Shown: positions 55,115 to 63,105, counted from the first letter of the stretch. The stretch: DNA of 64,000 bases from JABFSA01 sp963827515 (GCA_963827515.1 CAWHBF010000028.1:124001-188000), one strand, 5' to 3'. Notes: a model not told the origin generated them from the sequence alone. Numbers and translations: made by a program.

Positions 55115-55578
55115 CGGTGAACCTCAGCGGCAAGGGGACGGACAGCCCGACCGCTTGGCGTGCGATCCTGCCTGTCGCCCTTTTGCTCGGCGTCGCGTGC
55201 GCGCAAGTCGCGCTTGCCCGAACCGCAAACCTGAGTCCATGGAAGGGCGGCGGCTTCGGGATGTTCTCGACCACTGACGACGCCGGTCGTCGGCACGTGC
55301 GAGTGTTTGTGAGCGCGGCGGCGCGCTCAGAGGAGATCACCATCACGCCGTCCCTCGAAGACGCAGCGTCACGCGCGGCCGTGCTGCCGAGCAATGGTGC
55401 GCTCTCGCGACTGGCGCGTCTGGTGGTCGAACGCGAGCAGCGGAATCGCCGCCCCGTGGACGAAGTCCGTATCGAAGCGTGGCGCATCGAGTACGCGCCC
55501 GACACGCTGGCGGCGACCCAGCGCCTCATCCGCCATTTCGCCTACCGTGTGGACGCGGCTGCTGCATCCCGCCCCTGA
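55111..55578 (+). CDS. Membrane-anchored protein of unknown function
   Basis: 155 residues from GTG 55111, whose bases overlap the previous stop (GTGA). One N-terminal membrane helix (ILPVALLLGVACAQVALA), then a soluble part with TANLSPWKGGGFGMFSTTDDAGRRHVRVFV and a helical C-terminus. SPWKGGGFGMFSTxD is a conserved stretch I associate with proteins encoded next to polytopic membrane proteins of the HTTM kind. The next gene overlaps its 3' end by about 32 bases, pointing to coupled translation and a two-component membrane unit. Confidence 0.65.
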   Translation: MTVNLSGKGTDSPTAWRAILPVALLLGVACAQVALARTANLSPWKGGGFGMFSTTDDAGRRHVRVFVSAAARSEEITITPSLEDAASRAAVLPSNGALSRLARLVVEREQRNRRPVDEVRIEAWRIEYAPDTLAATQRLIRHFAYRVDAAAASRP

Positions 55579-56425
55579 CGAGGACGGCATCGCCGACCCC
55601 GTCTTGACGCTGACGTCAATCATCCTTCTGTTGCGGCCATTCGACGTCTGGTGGGTTACTCCGTTCGTCCTTGTGGCGGCCTGCCTGTCGCTCGTGCTCC
55701 GAGCGGTCAGACGAGCGCCGATTACATGGCTTGTGCTCGCGGTGCTCGTGGCAGCCAGGATTGTCGTCGTCTGGCCGCTCTCGGACAACCACATCTACCT
55801 CCTTGGCTACTGGTGCCTGGCGCTTGGGCTGGCCCTCTCGGGTCCTGCACCTGCCGCGACGCTGGCGAGGAGCGGTCGATGGCTGCTCGGCGCCGCCTTT
55901 GCCATGGCGGTCCTGTGGAAGGTCGCGTCGCCAGACTACCTGGACGGGCGCTTCTTCAGGGTGACGCTCCTGACCGACGAGCGATTCGCCGACGCATCAC
56001 TGGTGTTCGGCGGGCTGGAGCGTGACCAGATGGCCGAAAACCGCAAGTTCCTGAAACCCTTGCCGGAGGGCGCCGTCCTCCTCAATCCTCCAGCGTTCAT
56101 AGAGCCCCCACGTCTCCGCGCGTTCGCGACGGTCGCCACCTGGGGCGGACTGGTGCTCGAAGCATTGGTCGCGCTGTTGTGCGTGATCCCGGCGGTGGGA
56201 CCCATGCAGGCGGCCCGGCACGCGGCCCTGCTCGTTTTCTGCATCACCACGTACGCGCTGGCGCCGGTAGCCGGGTTCGGATGGCTGATTGCGACCCTCG
56301 GTCTCGCGCAGTGCCATTCGAATCAGCAGTGGCTGCGCGGCGCCTACCTCTCGGTGTTCCTCTTGATCGTCCTCTACTCCGAGATTCCGTGGACCGGTGT
56401 GCTCGCCGAGTGGACAGCCCGCTGA
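55547..56425 (+). CDS. Polytopic membrane protein of unknown function
   Basis: 292 residues from GTG 55547, inside the end of the preceding gene and in another frame. It has about seven membrane helices (LTSIILLLRPFDVWWVTPFVLVAACLSLVL, WLVLAVLVAARIVVVWPL, LLGYWCLALGLALS, LGAAFAMAVLWKVASPDYLDGRFF, GLVLEALVALLCVIPAVG). The loop DGRFFRVTLLTDERFAD and LLNPPAFIEPPRLRAFATVATWGGLVLEA look conserved. It may resemble HTTM-type proteins, but this is not certain. A GTG start this deep in overlap is accepted because the frame upstream of it only shadows the previous gene. Confidence 0.65.
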   Translation: MWTRLLHPAPDEDGIADPVLTLTSIILLLRPFDVWWVTPFVLVAACLSLVLRAVRRAPITWLVLAVLVAARIVVVWPLSDNHIYLLGYWCLALGLALSGPAPAATLARSGRWLLGAAFAMAVLWKVASPDYLDGRFFRVTLLTDERFADASLVFGGLERDQMAENRKFLKPLPEGAVLLNPPAFIEPPRLRAFATVATWGGLVLEALVALLCVIPAVGPMQAARHAALLVFCITTYALAPVAGFGWLIATLGLAQCHSNQQWLRGAYLSVFLLIVLYSEIPWTGVLAEWTAR

Positions 56426-56439
56426 CACAGACACCGATC

Positions 56440-56455
56440 TGGATCGCCCTTTGCT
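56440..56455 (+). promoter_or_regulatory. Sigma-54-type promoter for the PP2C-like gene
   Basis: TGGATCGCCCTTTGCT keeps TGG, CG at 6-7, TTGCT and GG-N10-GC. The predicted start is about 56466, 57 bases before ATG 56523. Confidence 0.4.
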
Positions 56456-56522
56456 AGTGCAGCCTATTGTCGTATCGTCATCGCCTACACCCAGGTACTC
56501 CCCCCGACGTGAGGACACATCC

Positions 56523-57440
56523 ATGAGTTCTGACGAACCGATCCCCGACAACGTGCCTCGCTGGTTCAGGGCGTCGCCCCTCCTCCCTGGACCCCTCGAT
56601 TCTCCACCCCCGGCCGTCAATGTGGAGGTCGAGTTCGGTGCACGATCGCGCCGGGCTCCGCAGCGATTCGCCAATGACGACCACTACCTCGTCATGCGGC
56701 TCGGAAGGTACCAGGACACGCTCCTGACGAGCCTGCCGAGTCACGTGATACCACAGCGCTTCGATGAATTCGGATACGGGATGCTCGTGGCGAATGGCAT
56801 GGGTGTCAACGGCGAAGCTGCCAGCCGGATCGCCGTCACGACGCTCGTGCACCTGGTGGTTTACTTCGGGAAGTGGCACCTGAGAATCGAGGAGCCGATC
56901 GCCTGGGAAGTGATGGACCGCGGAGAGCGATTCTACCGGGCTATAGATTCGGCGCTGTTGCAGGCGGGTCGGCACGGCGGGCTGGCACTGGAGTCGACGC
57001 TGACGGCTGTTTTCACGGTCGGCAACGACCTGTTTTTCGCCCACGTCGGGGACTCGCGCGCGTATCTATTTCGAGACGACAAGCTGATGCGGTTGACGCA
57101 CGACCACACGTTCACCCGCGAGCACCTGGGTGGAGCGCCGAACATCACTCTCGCCGCCGGCCCGGAAGACCTGCGCGGCGTGACGGAGTCGGTCGAAGCG
57201 CCAGCAGGCATACATGGCCCAAGAATCGACGTCGAGCGGCTTGGTCTCTTGGACGGCGACACCATCTTCATGTGCACGAACGGGCTGACCGACATGATCG
57301 ATGAAGAACGCATCGCCGACGTGCTCCGTCTGCCCACCTCACCGGACACCCAGTGTCAAACACTGGTGGATCTCGCGATGGATGCGGGCGGACGTGAGGA
57401 TGCGACGGCGCTCGTGGCGCGCTATCGCATCCCCGTGTAA
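56523..57440 (+). CDS. PP2C-family protein with two metal-ligand Asp residues changed to Asn
   Basis: 305 residues from ATG 56523 (GAGGA upstream). PP2C landmarks in order: RFANDDHYLVM (first acid present), GYGMLVANGMGVNGEAAS where the family has ADGMGG, LESTLTAVFTVGNDLFFAHVGDSRAYLFR, LTHDHTF, TIFMCTNGLTDMI where the family has SDGLT/D, and GGREDATALVARY. So the Asp that bridges both metals and a second metal ligand both read Asn, each a single G-to-A change from GAT/GAC. The cytosolic fold seems complete and no stop interrupts it. It may be a pseudophosphatase that binds phospho-proteins without cleaving them, or a weak enzyme. Confidence 0.8.
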   Translation: MSSDEPIPDNVPRWFRASPLLPGPLDSPPPAVNVEVEFGARSRRAPQRFANDDHYLVMRLGRYQDTLLTSLPSHVIPQRFDEFGYGMLVANGMGVNGEAASRIAVTTLVHLVVYFGKWHLRIEEPIAWEVMDRGERFYRAIDSALLQAGRHGGLALESTLTAVFTVGNDLFFAHVGDSRAYLFRDDKLMRLTHDHTFTREHLGGAPNITLAAGPEDLRGVTESVEAPAGIHGPRIDVERLGLLDGDTIFMCTNGLTDMIDEERIADVLRLPTSPDTQCQTLVDLAMDAGGREDATALVARYRIPV

Positions 57441-57465
57441 ACCAGGGTACGTAGTGTTCACCCTT

Positions 57466-57708
57466 AGAGCGTTTTCCTGTTGTACGTAGTGTCCGGCTTC
57501 AGCCGGACCAGCGGGATGTCCGCCTCAAGGCGGACACTACGCCGTTTGTGGAAAACTACTGAGCGGTTTGCGATTCGCCGTAGAGCGCACGCTTCAGCGT
57601 GCGCGTGTCCGCGGAGGCTAACCGCCTCCGCCATGGCTACGGCGGTCCGCCTAAGCTTTACGCGAAGGCGGAAGCCTCCGCTCTACGCCGAAACGCAAAC
57701 CGCTCTAG
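57466..57708. repeat. Palindromic intergenic repeats, copy 3 (two units)
   Basis: First a unit with GTAGTGTCCGGCTTCAGCCGG and GTCCGCCTCAAGGCGGACACTAC (57483-57542). Then the fullest family member, 57561-57706, bounded by GAGCGGTTTGCG and CGCAAACCGCTC as terminal inverted repeats with CGTAGAG/CTCTACG inside. It contains the extra CTACGGCGG...GCTTTACGCGAAGGCGG segment also present in copy 2. Confidence 0.8.
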
Positions 57709-57722
57709 CTAGGCTAGGTGGA

Positions 57723-57762
57723 CCGGGGTACGTGTCCGCCTGAAGGCGGACACGTACCCCGG
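57723..57762. terminator. 19-bp perfect hairpin between convergent genes
   Basis: CCGGGGTACGTGTCCGCCT-GA-AGGCGGACACGTACCCCGG, perfectly self-complementary with a two-base loop. It lies 13 bases from the stop of the OmpA gene on the minus strand. No U run, so rather a strong RNA end or a replication/REP-like structure. Confidence 0.6.
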
Positions 57763-57774
57763 CCCGTGGAGGCT

Positions 57775-59439
57775 CTAGCGGAGGACGAGCGCCGCGCGGC
57801 GGTTGAGGCGACGGGTGGCTTCCTGCGAGGTGTCGTACTTGGGACGCTCCTCGCCAAAGCTGAAAGTCGTGATACGCGCCGCGTTGATGCCTTGGCTCAC
57901 CAGGTAGTCTCGAACCGCTCCCGCGCGCCTCTCCCCAAGCTGCCTGTTGTACTCGGCGTCCCCGTCGTCACTGGCATACCCTTCGATGTGAAGGCGACGC
58001 GCGGGCGCGTCGTTCAACGCTTTCAGGGCGATCGCCAGGATACTCATGGCATCTGGGCGCAACACGCTCTGGTCGAGATCGAACTGGATGTCGCCCAACG
58101 CCTGCACGGAAGCGCCAATCACTTCAACCGTCACATTGCTCGATGCCGTTCCGCCACGGCTGTCCTCGGCGGTGACGGTGAACGTGAGCGTTCCCGGTGC
58201 CGTTTCCGCACGCCACTGTGTTGTTGCCGCGCGCGCGTCAGCGATTGTGCCCGCGGGAACCGTCCAACGCGCACTCAGAGCATCACCATCCGGATCCTGA
58301 CTGATCGCGCGCAGCGTCACCGACTGGCCGACTTCGACCTTACACGGGTCGCACTCCGCCTTCACGGTCGGCTGGCGGTTGGGCGCCGGAGCGGGTGCCG
58401 GCGGGGGCGGCGGAGGCGCGACTGGAGGAGGCGGCGGCGCCTCCACGATTCGAGGTGGCGGCGGCGGCGGCACGAAGATCCTCACGCCACTGTGGAAGCC
58501 CAATCGAAGCTGCAAGCCCACTGCGGAATCGGTATCCTCGACGCCGAAACGATAGTTCAACCCGACACCAAGCAACATCCCGTTCGGATGCTGCCACGTG
58601 ATGCCTGCGGCGGCATTGACGCGTGAGTCGAGCTCGGTGAGGGCGGGTGCGCTCGACCCGTCAGTTCCGGTCAGCACGCCCGGCGCGGTGAGCACGTCCC
58701 CATCGGATGGCACTTCCCCATGGAGCTCAGCCGTGAATCGCACACTCGACCGCGCGGCGAACGCCGCCCCGAGGCCCCAGCGCACCCCATCTGACAAACT
58801 GATGCCAGTAGGATCTCCGCGGAACGCGAAACCGCCGAAACCGCTCAACTCGACCGCACGACCCACCTCCTTGCTGACAATGGCATCGGCAAAGTAGTCC
58901 CACTCACCGGAGCCGACGCCGTCCTTATCGGCCGTCGGCAGCTTGACCGTCCCTCGAAGCGCCATCGCGAGCGGCTGCAGACGGTGCTCCGAGAGCAGGT
59001 TGATCTTCGTCCCGAGGTACAGGTCCCCGAAATCACTCCCCGTCCATTCCTCTCGCACAAACGGATACTCGTTGAGGACCCCGCTGTCGATCGCACCTGT
59101 TGGAGTAAAGAGCGGACGTGTGTCGCGATCGATCGCCGTCACGGTGCGAAGGGCACCAAATATCTCTGTGCGACTACCGGTGCCAATCGCAAAGGTGGCG
59201 GGGAAAAATGACACATCGCTGGCCCCCTGCTTGAAGTCCAGCTCCGTGCGGTACGCACCGAACGCCCATCCACGCGTCTTGAGGACCTCGCCGGTCGGGA
59301 CAAACCAGAGCCCCGTATCGCCCCAGAACGTGGTGATGGCCGGACGAACATCCCGAGGGGCGGGTGGGTCCTGCGCCCACGCCGACCCGCTACCTATCAG
59401 CCCCATCAGGAGCACCGCTGCTACCGTTGTACGAATCAT
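57775..59439 (-). CDS. OmpA-family protein: barrel, Pro-rich linker, PKD-like and OmpA domains
   Basis: 554 residues from ATG 59439, with GAGGAG upstream. Signal peptide ending SAWAQ. A barrel domain (about 25-340: PAITTFWGDTGLWFVPTGEVLKTRGWAFG, GVGLNYRFGVEDTDSAVGLQLRLGFHSG) is followed by a proline-rich spacer (PPPPPPRIVEAPPPPPVAPP). An Ig/PKD-like module (about 385-465: CDPCKVEVGQSVTLRAISQDPDGDALSARWTVP, FTVTAEDSRGGTASSNVTVEV) leads to a C-terminal OmpA domain that binds peptidoglycan (DIQFDLDQSVLRPDAMSILA, LHIEGYASDDGDAEYNRQLGERRAGAVRDYLVSQGI, RRLNRRAALVLR). It would tie the outer membrane to the cell wall. Confidence 0.9.
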   Translation of the reverse strand: MIRTTVAAVLLMGLIGSGSAWAQDPPAPRDVRPAITTFWGDTGLWFVPTGEVLKTRGWAFGAYRTELDFKQGASDVSFFPATFAIGTGSRTEIFGALRTVTAIDRDTRPLFTPTGAIDSGVLNEYPFVREEWTGSDFGDLYLGTKINLLSEHRLQPLAMALRGTVKLPTADKDGVGSGEWDYFADAIVSKEVGRAVELSGFGGFAFRGDPTGISLSDGVRWGLGAAFAARSSVRFTAELHGEVPSDGDVLTAPGVLTGTDGSSAPALTELDSRVNAAAGITWQHPNGMLLGVGLNYRFGVEDTDSAVGLQLRLGFHSGVRIFVPPPPPPRIVEAPPPPPVAPPPPPPAPAPAPNRQPTVKAECDPCKVEVGQSVTLRAISQDPDGDALSARWTVPAGTIADARAATTQWRAETAPGTLTFTVTAEDSRGGTASSNVTVEVIGASVQALGDIQFDLDQSVLRPDAMSILAIALKALNDAPARRLHIEGYASDDGDAEYNRQLGERRAGAVRDYLVSQGINAARITTFSFGEERPKYDTSQEATRRLNRRAALVLR

Positions 59440-59485
59440 TGTCGAACTCCTCGATTGCCGCCTGCGCCGGCGGGATCCAATCGCG

Positions 59486-59761
59486 TTAGTTGCCGATCCT
59501 GACGCCGATGACCTCACCCGACACGACGAGCCTCTACGCGACGATTCTTCTGTCGTCCTTCGGCGGTTGCGTTGTCCGCGACCGACATGGCCTTGCCGAA
59601 GCCCACAGTTGTGTCGCCACCCGTCCACCTCGTAGCCGACTGCCCCGATCGAACGTGCCGTGACTTCGGACGCCGGCGCGTCGGGGGCCTGGGCCAGACC
59701 TGGCGAACTCATCAATGACCACGCAGCGGCCGTTGAAAGCCCCCCGGGCTCGTGGGTTCAT
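59486..59761 (-). pseudogene. Internally deleted, frameshifted OmpA-family gene
   Basis: N-terminus: MNPRARG, then after a one-base shift LSTAAAWSLMSSPGLAQAPDAPASEVTARSIGAVGYEV, a signal peptide plus the start of a family I know as about 450 residues long. With another shift it jumps straight to TTVGFGKAMSVADNATAEGRQKNRRVE, the last OmpA helix. One more base out of frame ends VVSGEVIGVRIGN and a stop at 59486. GFGKA...NATAEGRQxNRRVE is the OmpA C-terminal signature. Everything between is missing, so this is a 276-bp relic with three frameshifts, lying just upstream of an intact OmpA gene. Confidence 0.65.
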
Positions 59762-60056
59762 ACATCTCCTGAATTAACGGGCCTGAACTCGACGGCGCCT
59801 GCCACCGCACCGACTGCCGGTAAGCGGCCATGGCGTCCCCGACACGTCAGGATGCGACAGCGGCTGCAGAAAGTGGGCCATCGAGTACAGGCCCTTACTG
59901 TCGGGGACGGCCTGATTTCATTACCAGCGGTCGTGACATATCTCAGCCTGCGGTGATCGCCGGGATTAGCCGCATGAGCGGACGGAGGATTGGAGGTGGC
60001 ACGGATCGTGACTTCAATGCGAGCGCAAACGAGCCGATTTCGCGGAGTAACTGGAA
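59762..60056. other. Intergenic region between divergent genes
   Basis: About 295 bases. No gene or repeat. TGGCACG occurs at 59997-60003, but no TTGC follows at the right distance, so it is not called a promoter. Confidence 0.4.
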
Positions 60057-61133
60057 TTGAAGCAACTCGCGCTAACGATCATCCTCCTCGTCGCGGCGAC
60101 CACAACGCGCGCGGAGGACACGCCGCTGTTCATCGAACTTCCGCGCGGGGCGCTGCCTGCGGGCGTGGGCGGCGGGGGCATCGTGGTGGGCACCCTGACC
60201 ACAGGAGGGGCGTTCTACTGGATGCCGACAACCGGCGTCATCTACATCGGCGGCACGCAGGGCACTGCGGTGAGCCGGGACGGCCGCACGATCGTCGGCC
60301 GAGCACGCGACGCCCGTGGCAGAGAGAACGCGGCGATTTGGCAACGCGCAGCCGAATGGCGATTGCTTGGCTCCTTCACGGCCAACGCCGCCGCGTGCGA
60401 CGACCTCTTGAGCGGCTCGTTCGGCGCGAGCCCCGACGCCAGCATCATTGTGGGCCTCGGCTGGGACGGCTGTAACTACGCACATGGCTTCAGCTGGCGG
60501 GAGTCAACCGGAATGGCGGATCTCGGTACGAGCGTGCCAGGCCGTTCGACTCGCGCGAACGCGGTGTCGAACGAGGGGCGCATGACCGTGGGCTGGCAGG
60601 ACGCGCCCACGGGTCTTCGACAGGGGGCGCGCTGGGTTGACGGCCGGCAGGAGCTCTTCATGGGCCCGCATGGGGTCGTGGGCGAGGCGCTCGCCACGAA
60701 CGCCGATGGGTCGCTGGTGGTCGGCCAGAACTGCAACTTCTCGAACGTCCTCGATCAAAGCGCTTGGAGCTGGACGGCGTCCACCGGTGTACGGTGCCAT
60801 CCGGCGCCACGCGTGCGCGTACCCCTCCGCTACATCGCCGGGATGGCCGCCACGAGCGACGATGGGCGGGTGATTGGAGGCTTTCACAGCTTCGGCCTCG
60901 ACAGCGAGGCGGTCCTGTGGCTCGACGGGGAGGCGATCTACCTGCGGGACTACCTCCGGAACAACGGCGTACCGGATGCCTTCAACGGTTGGATCAATAC
61001 CGGCTTTGTCAACGCCGTTTCGCCCGACGGTCGCATGATCGCGGGCCAGGGAGCGGGACCGAGAGACTTCCAGGGTTACGTGGTTATCCTCGATAGCCTG
61101 CCTTCCCGACCCTCGAGCGAGGCGCGGCCATGA
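60057..61133 (+). CDS. HAF-repeat type secreted protein
   Basis: 358 residues from TTG 60057. Signal peptide MKQLALTIILLVAATTTRAED. The mature part is built of repeating strand pairs with AVSRDGRTIVGRARD, GASPDASIIVGLGWDGCNYAHGFSWRESTGMADLG, AVSNEGRMTVGWQDA, ATNADGSLVVGQNCNFSN, ATSDDGRVIGGFHSFG and AVSPDGRMIAGQGAG. The recurrent xSxDGxxxVGxxxxxxxxxAxxW is the HAF extracellular-repeat pattern, likely a beta-propeller. Exported, function unknown. The stop overlaps the start of the next gene (ATGA), so the pair is co-translated. Confidence 0.85.
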   Translation: MKQLALTIILLVAATTTRAEDTPLFIELPRGALPAGVGGGGIVVGTLTTGGAFYWMPTTGVIYIGGTQGTAVSRDGRTIVGRARDARGRENAAIWQRAAEWRLLGSFTANAAACDDLLSGSFGASPDASIIVGLGWDGCNYAHGFSWRESTGMADLGTSVPGRSTRANAVSNEGRMTVGWQDAPTGLRQGARWVDGRQELFMGPHGVVGEALATNADGSLVVGQNCNFSNVLDQSAWSWTASTGVRCHPAPRVRVPLRYIAGMAATSDDGRVIGGFHSFGLDSEAVLWLDGEAIYLRDYLRNNGVPDAFNGWINTGFVNAVSPDGRMIAGQGAGPRDFQGYVVILDSLPSRPSSEARP

Positions 61134-61741
61134 AGGCGCGCCTCGTCAAGTTGAGTATGTGCCTGGTGCTTCTCGCGAGTTCACCTGTCCAAGCCCAGCG
61201 GGTTGAGGTCGTTCCCCTGACCGCGATTGGCTTCACGATGGCCACCGAAATCACGCCGACAGCTCCGGAGATCGACGGGCTGAGAATCAGAGGGGGGACG
61301 ACGTGGGGTGGTCAGGTCGGATATTTCTTTTCGACCCATTGGGGCGCGGATGCCTTGCTGACACGGCAGGAAACAGCGGTGGAAATCAGCACGTCGGCCG
61401 GCCGCGCCGACCTCTTCCACATGAAGGCCGCGAAGCTCCACGGGAACCTCGTTTATCAATTTGGATCCAACGACGCGCGCGTGCGGCCCTTTCTATTCGC
61501 CGGCCTCGGCACGACGTTCTTCAGCGCCCGAGACCTCCAGTCCGAAACAAAGCTGTCGTCCGGCTTCGGCGGGGGTGTCAAGTACTTCCCTCGCTCGAAC
61601 GTCGGCTTCAGGCTGCATCTGCGCTCCACGCCCACGTGGCTCGATGACGAGTCGAGCGCTGACTTCTGTGACCCGTTTGGCTTCTGTCAGGGCGCCCTGC
61701 AACAAGTCGAGGTGATGGTGGGACTGGTTCTTCGCTATTAG
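61130..61741 (+). CDS. Small outer-membrane beta-barrel protein
   Basis: 203 residues. ATG 61130 overlaps the previous TGA. Signal peptide ending SSPVQAQ. OmpA/opacity-like strands: VEVVPLTAIGFTMATEIT, TTWGGQVGYFFSTHWGADALLTRQETA, LHGNLVYQFGSNDARVRPFLFAGLGTTFFS, SGFGGGVKYFPRSNVGFRLHLRSTPTW, and a final QVEVMVGLVLRY ending in Tyr. The two Cys in DFCDPFGFC may bond. LxxNLVYxFG..xxRPFxFxGxGxxFF is typical of eight-strand porin-like proteins. Coupled to the HAF-repeat gene. Confidence 0.8.
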   Translation: MKARLVKLSMCLVLLASSPVQAQRVEVVPLTAIGFTMATEITPTAPEIDGLRIRGGTTWGGQVGYFFSTHWGADALLTRQETAVEISTSAGRADLFHMKAAKLHGNLVYQFGSNDARVRPFLFAGLGTTFFSARDLQSETKLSSGFGGGVKYFPRSNVGFRLHLRSTPTWLDDESSADFCDPFGFCQGALQQVEVMVGLVLRY

Positions 61742-61742
61742 C

Positions 61743-61791
61743 CTAGAGCGGTCTGCGTTTCGACGTAGAGCGCAGGCTTCAGCCTGCGCGT
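61743..61791. repeat. Palindromic intergenic repeat, copy 4 (half unit)
   Basis: CTAGAGCGGTCTGCGTTTCGACGTAGAG, then the hairpin GCGCAGGCT-TC-AGCCTGCGC. It fills the gap between convergent barrel genes. Confidence 0.7.
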
Positions 61792-61807
61792 CTCTGTGGC
61801 CCGGTGG

Positions 61808-63070
61808 TCAGAACGCTTCCTGGATCGCCAGATACACGCCCTTGGAACCCTGCTTGCCGACGCCGACGTCGAAGCACAAGTTCGTTTTCGATCGCTTGTT
61901 GATGAGCAACCGGAGCCCGGCCCCACCCGCTGTGGCAAAACTGTCGAAGAGCTCCTCACCATCCTGACGATTGGTGATCGTCGTCGTGTTGAGAAACGCG
62001 ACCATGCCCAGGAGCCCATTCCGGGTGAGCGTCCCGCGATATTCGATCTCCCCGTAAGCGAGCCGTTCGCCACGGAACTGTCCTTCACTGTATCCACGAG
62101 CTGTGCGACCGTAGGTGTCCAGAGCCGTGGCTGGCAGGTCCAGGTACGGCGCCACTCCCCCGACGACGAGATCGGCCAACGCCCAGAAGGCCAGCTTGTG
62201 GCGGCCGTCGCGCGAGACGTGCGCGTAGGTTCTCACGTCCAGGTTGACCTTCTGCCAGCTGGAATCCGCACCGAGAAACCCCTCGAACAACGTGCGGTAG
62301 CTGGCCTTCGCGAGCCAGCCGCGGTCGGCGCTGATGAAGCTGTCCCGGGTGTCCCAGAGCACATCCAGACTCGTACCCGCCGATGACTGAGAATCGAGCG
62401 GGAGACCATGTGCCTCGCTGTACTGCACGTAGGGTGACTCGTCCCAGCTGGCTTCCTCACCCTCGGCCGGTCCAACGTCGGTGTGATTGTCGAAGTAGAG
62501 ACCCCCGCCGACGAAGAGACCCGGATGCAGGCGGTAGAAGGCCGTATGGTGCAAGCGGAAGAAGTCGAAGTTGGCCTCAACGCCCGCACGTGTGTCCGCG
62601 CTCGTGCCCAAACCGTGGGTCTCCTGTGAGGTCCACTGAAACCGCTGATCCCCGTCGAGGCGCCACCGGTCGCCATTGGCGAACATCGTAAAGCGATCGG
62701 TCACTGCGATCTGGCCTTCGGTGGACACGGTCACGCTCGCCACGGCCGAGGAGATGTGAGTCGTCGAAGGCTCGCCCCGATAGAACGCGATGTTGCCCGC
62801 CACCCCCAGCAGGACCCCCGCCGAAGGTTTCGCGCCGATGACCGGCGCGAACGCTTTCATGGACTTGCGATAGTCCCACTCCTCCGCCACGGAGTCCGCT
62901 TGCTTCTGCCGAAACGCCCGCCACACATCGAACACGTCGACCGTTTCCGCCGGCAGCCGCGGTTCGGCTGCCTGTGTGTCGCCCGCGCGCACCTGCAGCT
63001 CCTGTGCGGCCTGAAGGCCGCCAGCCGTCATGATGAGCATGGCAAGAACGAGGCTCGTTCGTCGGATCAT
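61808..63070 (-). CDS. Omp85-like outer-membrane barrel without POTRA domains
   Basis: 420 residues from ATG 63070. Signal peptide MIRRTSLVLAMLIMTAGGLQAA. After a linker the protein starts GAKPSAGVLLGVAGNIAFYRGEPSTTHISSAVASVTVSTEGQIAV and shows strands of the Omp85/surface-antigen barrel: LFVGGGLYFDNHTD, SLDVLWDTRDSFISADRGWLAKASYRTLF, SEGQFRGERLAYGEIEYRGTLTRNGLLGMVAFLNTTTI, GGAGLRLLINKRSKTNLCFDVGVGKQGSKGVYLAIQEAF. The DTRDSxxxxxxGxxxxxxY and RGxxxGxxRGExxxxxxxEYR motifs and the final Phe are diagnostic. No POTRA domain. Related to the barrel half of the patatin protein at 27729. Confidence 0.85.
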   Translation of the reverse strand: MIRRTSLVLAMLIMTAGGLQAAQELQVRAGDTQAAEPRLPAETVDVFDVWRAFRQKQADSVAEEWDYRKSMKAFAPVIGAKPSAGVLLGVAGNIAFYRGEPSTTHISSAVASVTVSTEGQIAVTDRFTMFANGDRWRLDGDQRFQWTSQETHGLGTSADTRAGVEANFDFFRLHHTAFYRLHPGLFVGGGLYFDNHTDVGPAEGEEASWDESPYVQYSEAHGLPLDSQSSAGTSLDVLWDTRDSFISADRGWLAKASYRTLFEGFLGADSSWQKVNLDVRTYAHVSRDGRHKLAFWALADLVVGGVAPYLDLPATALDTYGRTARGYSEGQFRGERLAYGEIEYRGTLTRNGLLGMVAFLNTTTITNRQDGEELFDSFATAGGAGLRLLINKRSKTNLCFDVGVGKQGSKGVYLAIQEAF

Positions 63071-63089
63071 CGTGCCAACCCGACCAGCA

Positions 63090-63105
63090 GGCAAGCGAGG
63101 TGCCA
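63090..63105 (-). promoter_or_regulatory. Sigma-54-type promoter (minus strand)
   Basis: TGGCACCTCGCTTGCC has a strong -24 half and TTGC with GG-N10-GC; the usual G at position 7 is C. The predicted start (about 63079) is only nine bases before ATG 63070. Confidence 0.4.

Noticed and set aside
59997..60012. TGGCACG upstream of the HAF-repeat gene.
   Set aside because: The -12 half (TTGC) is absent at the required spacing.
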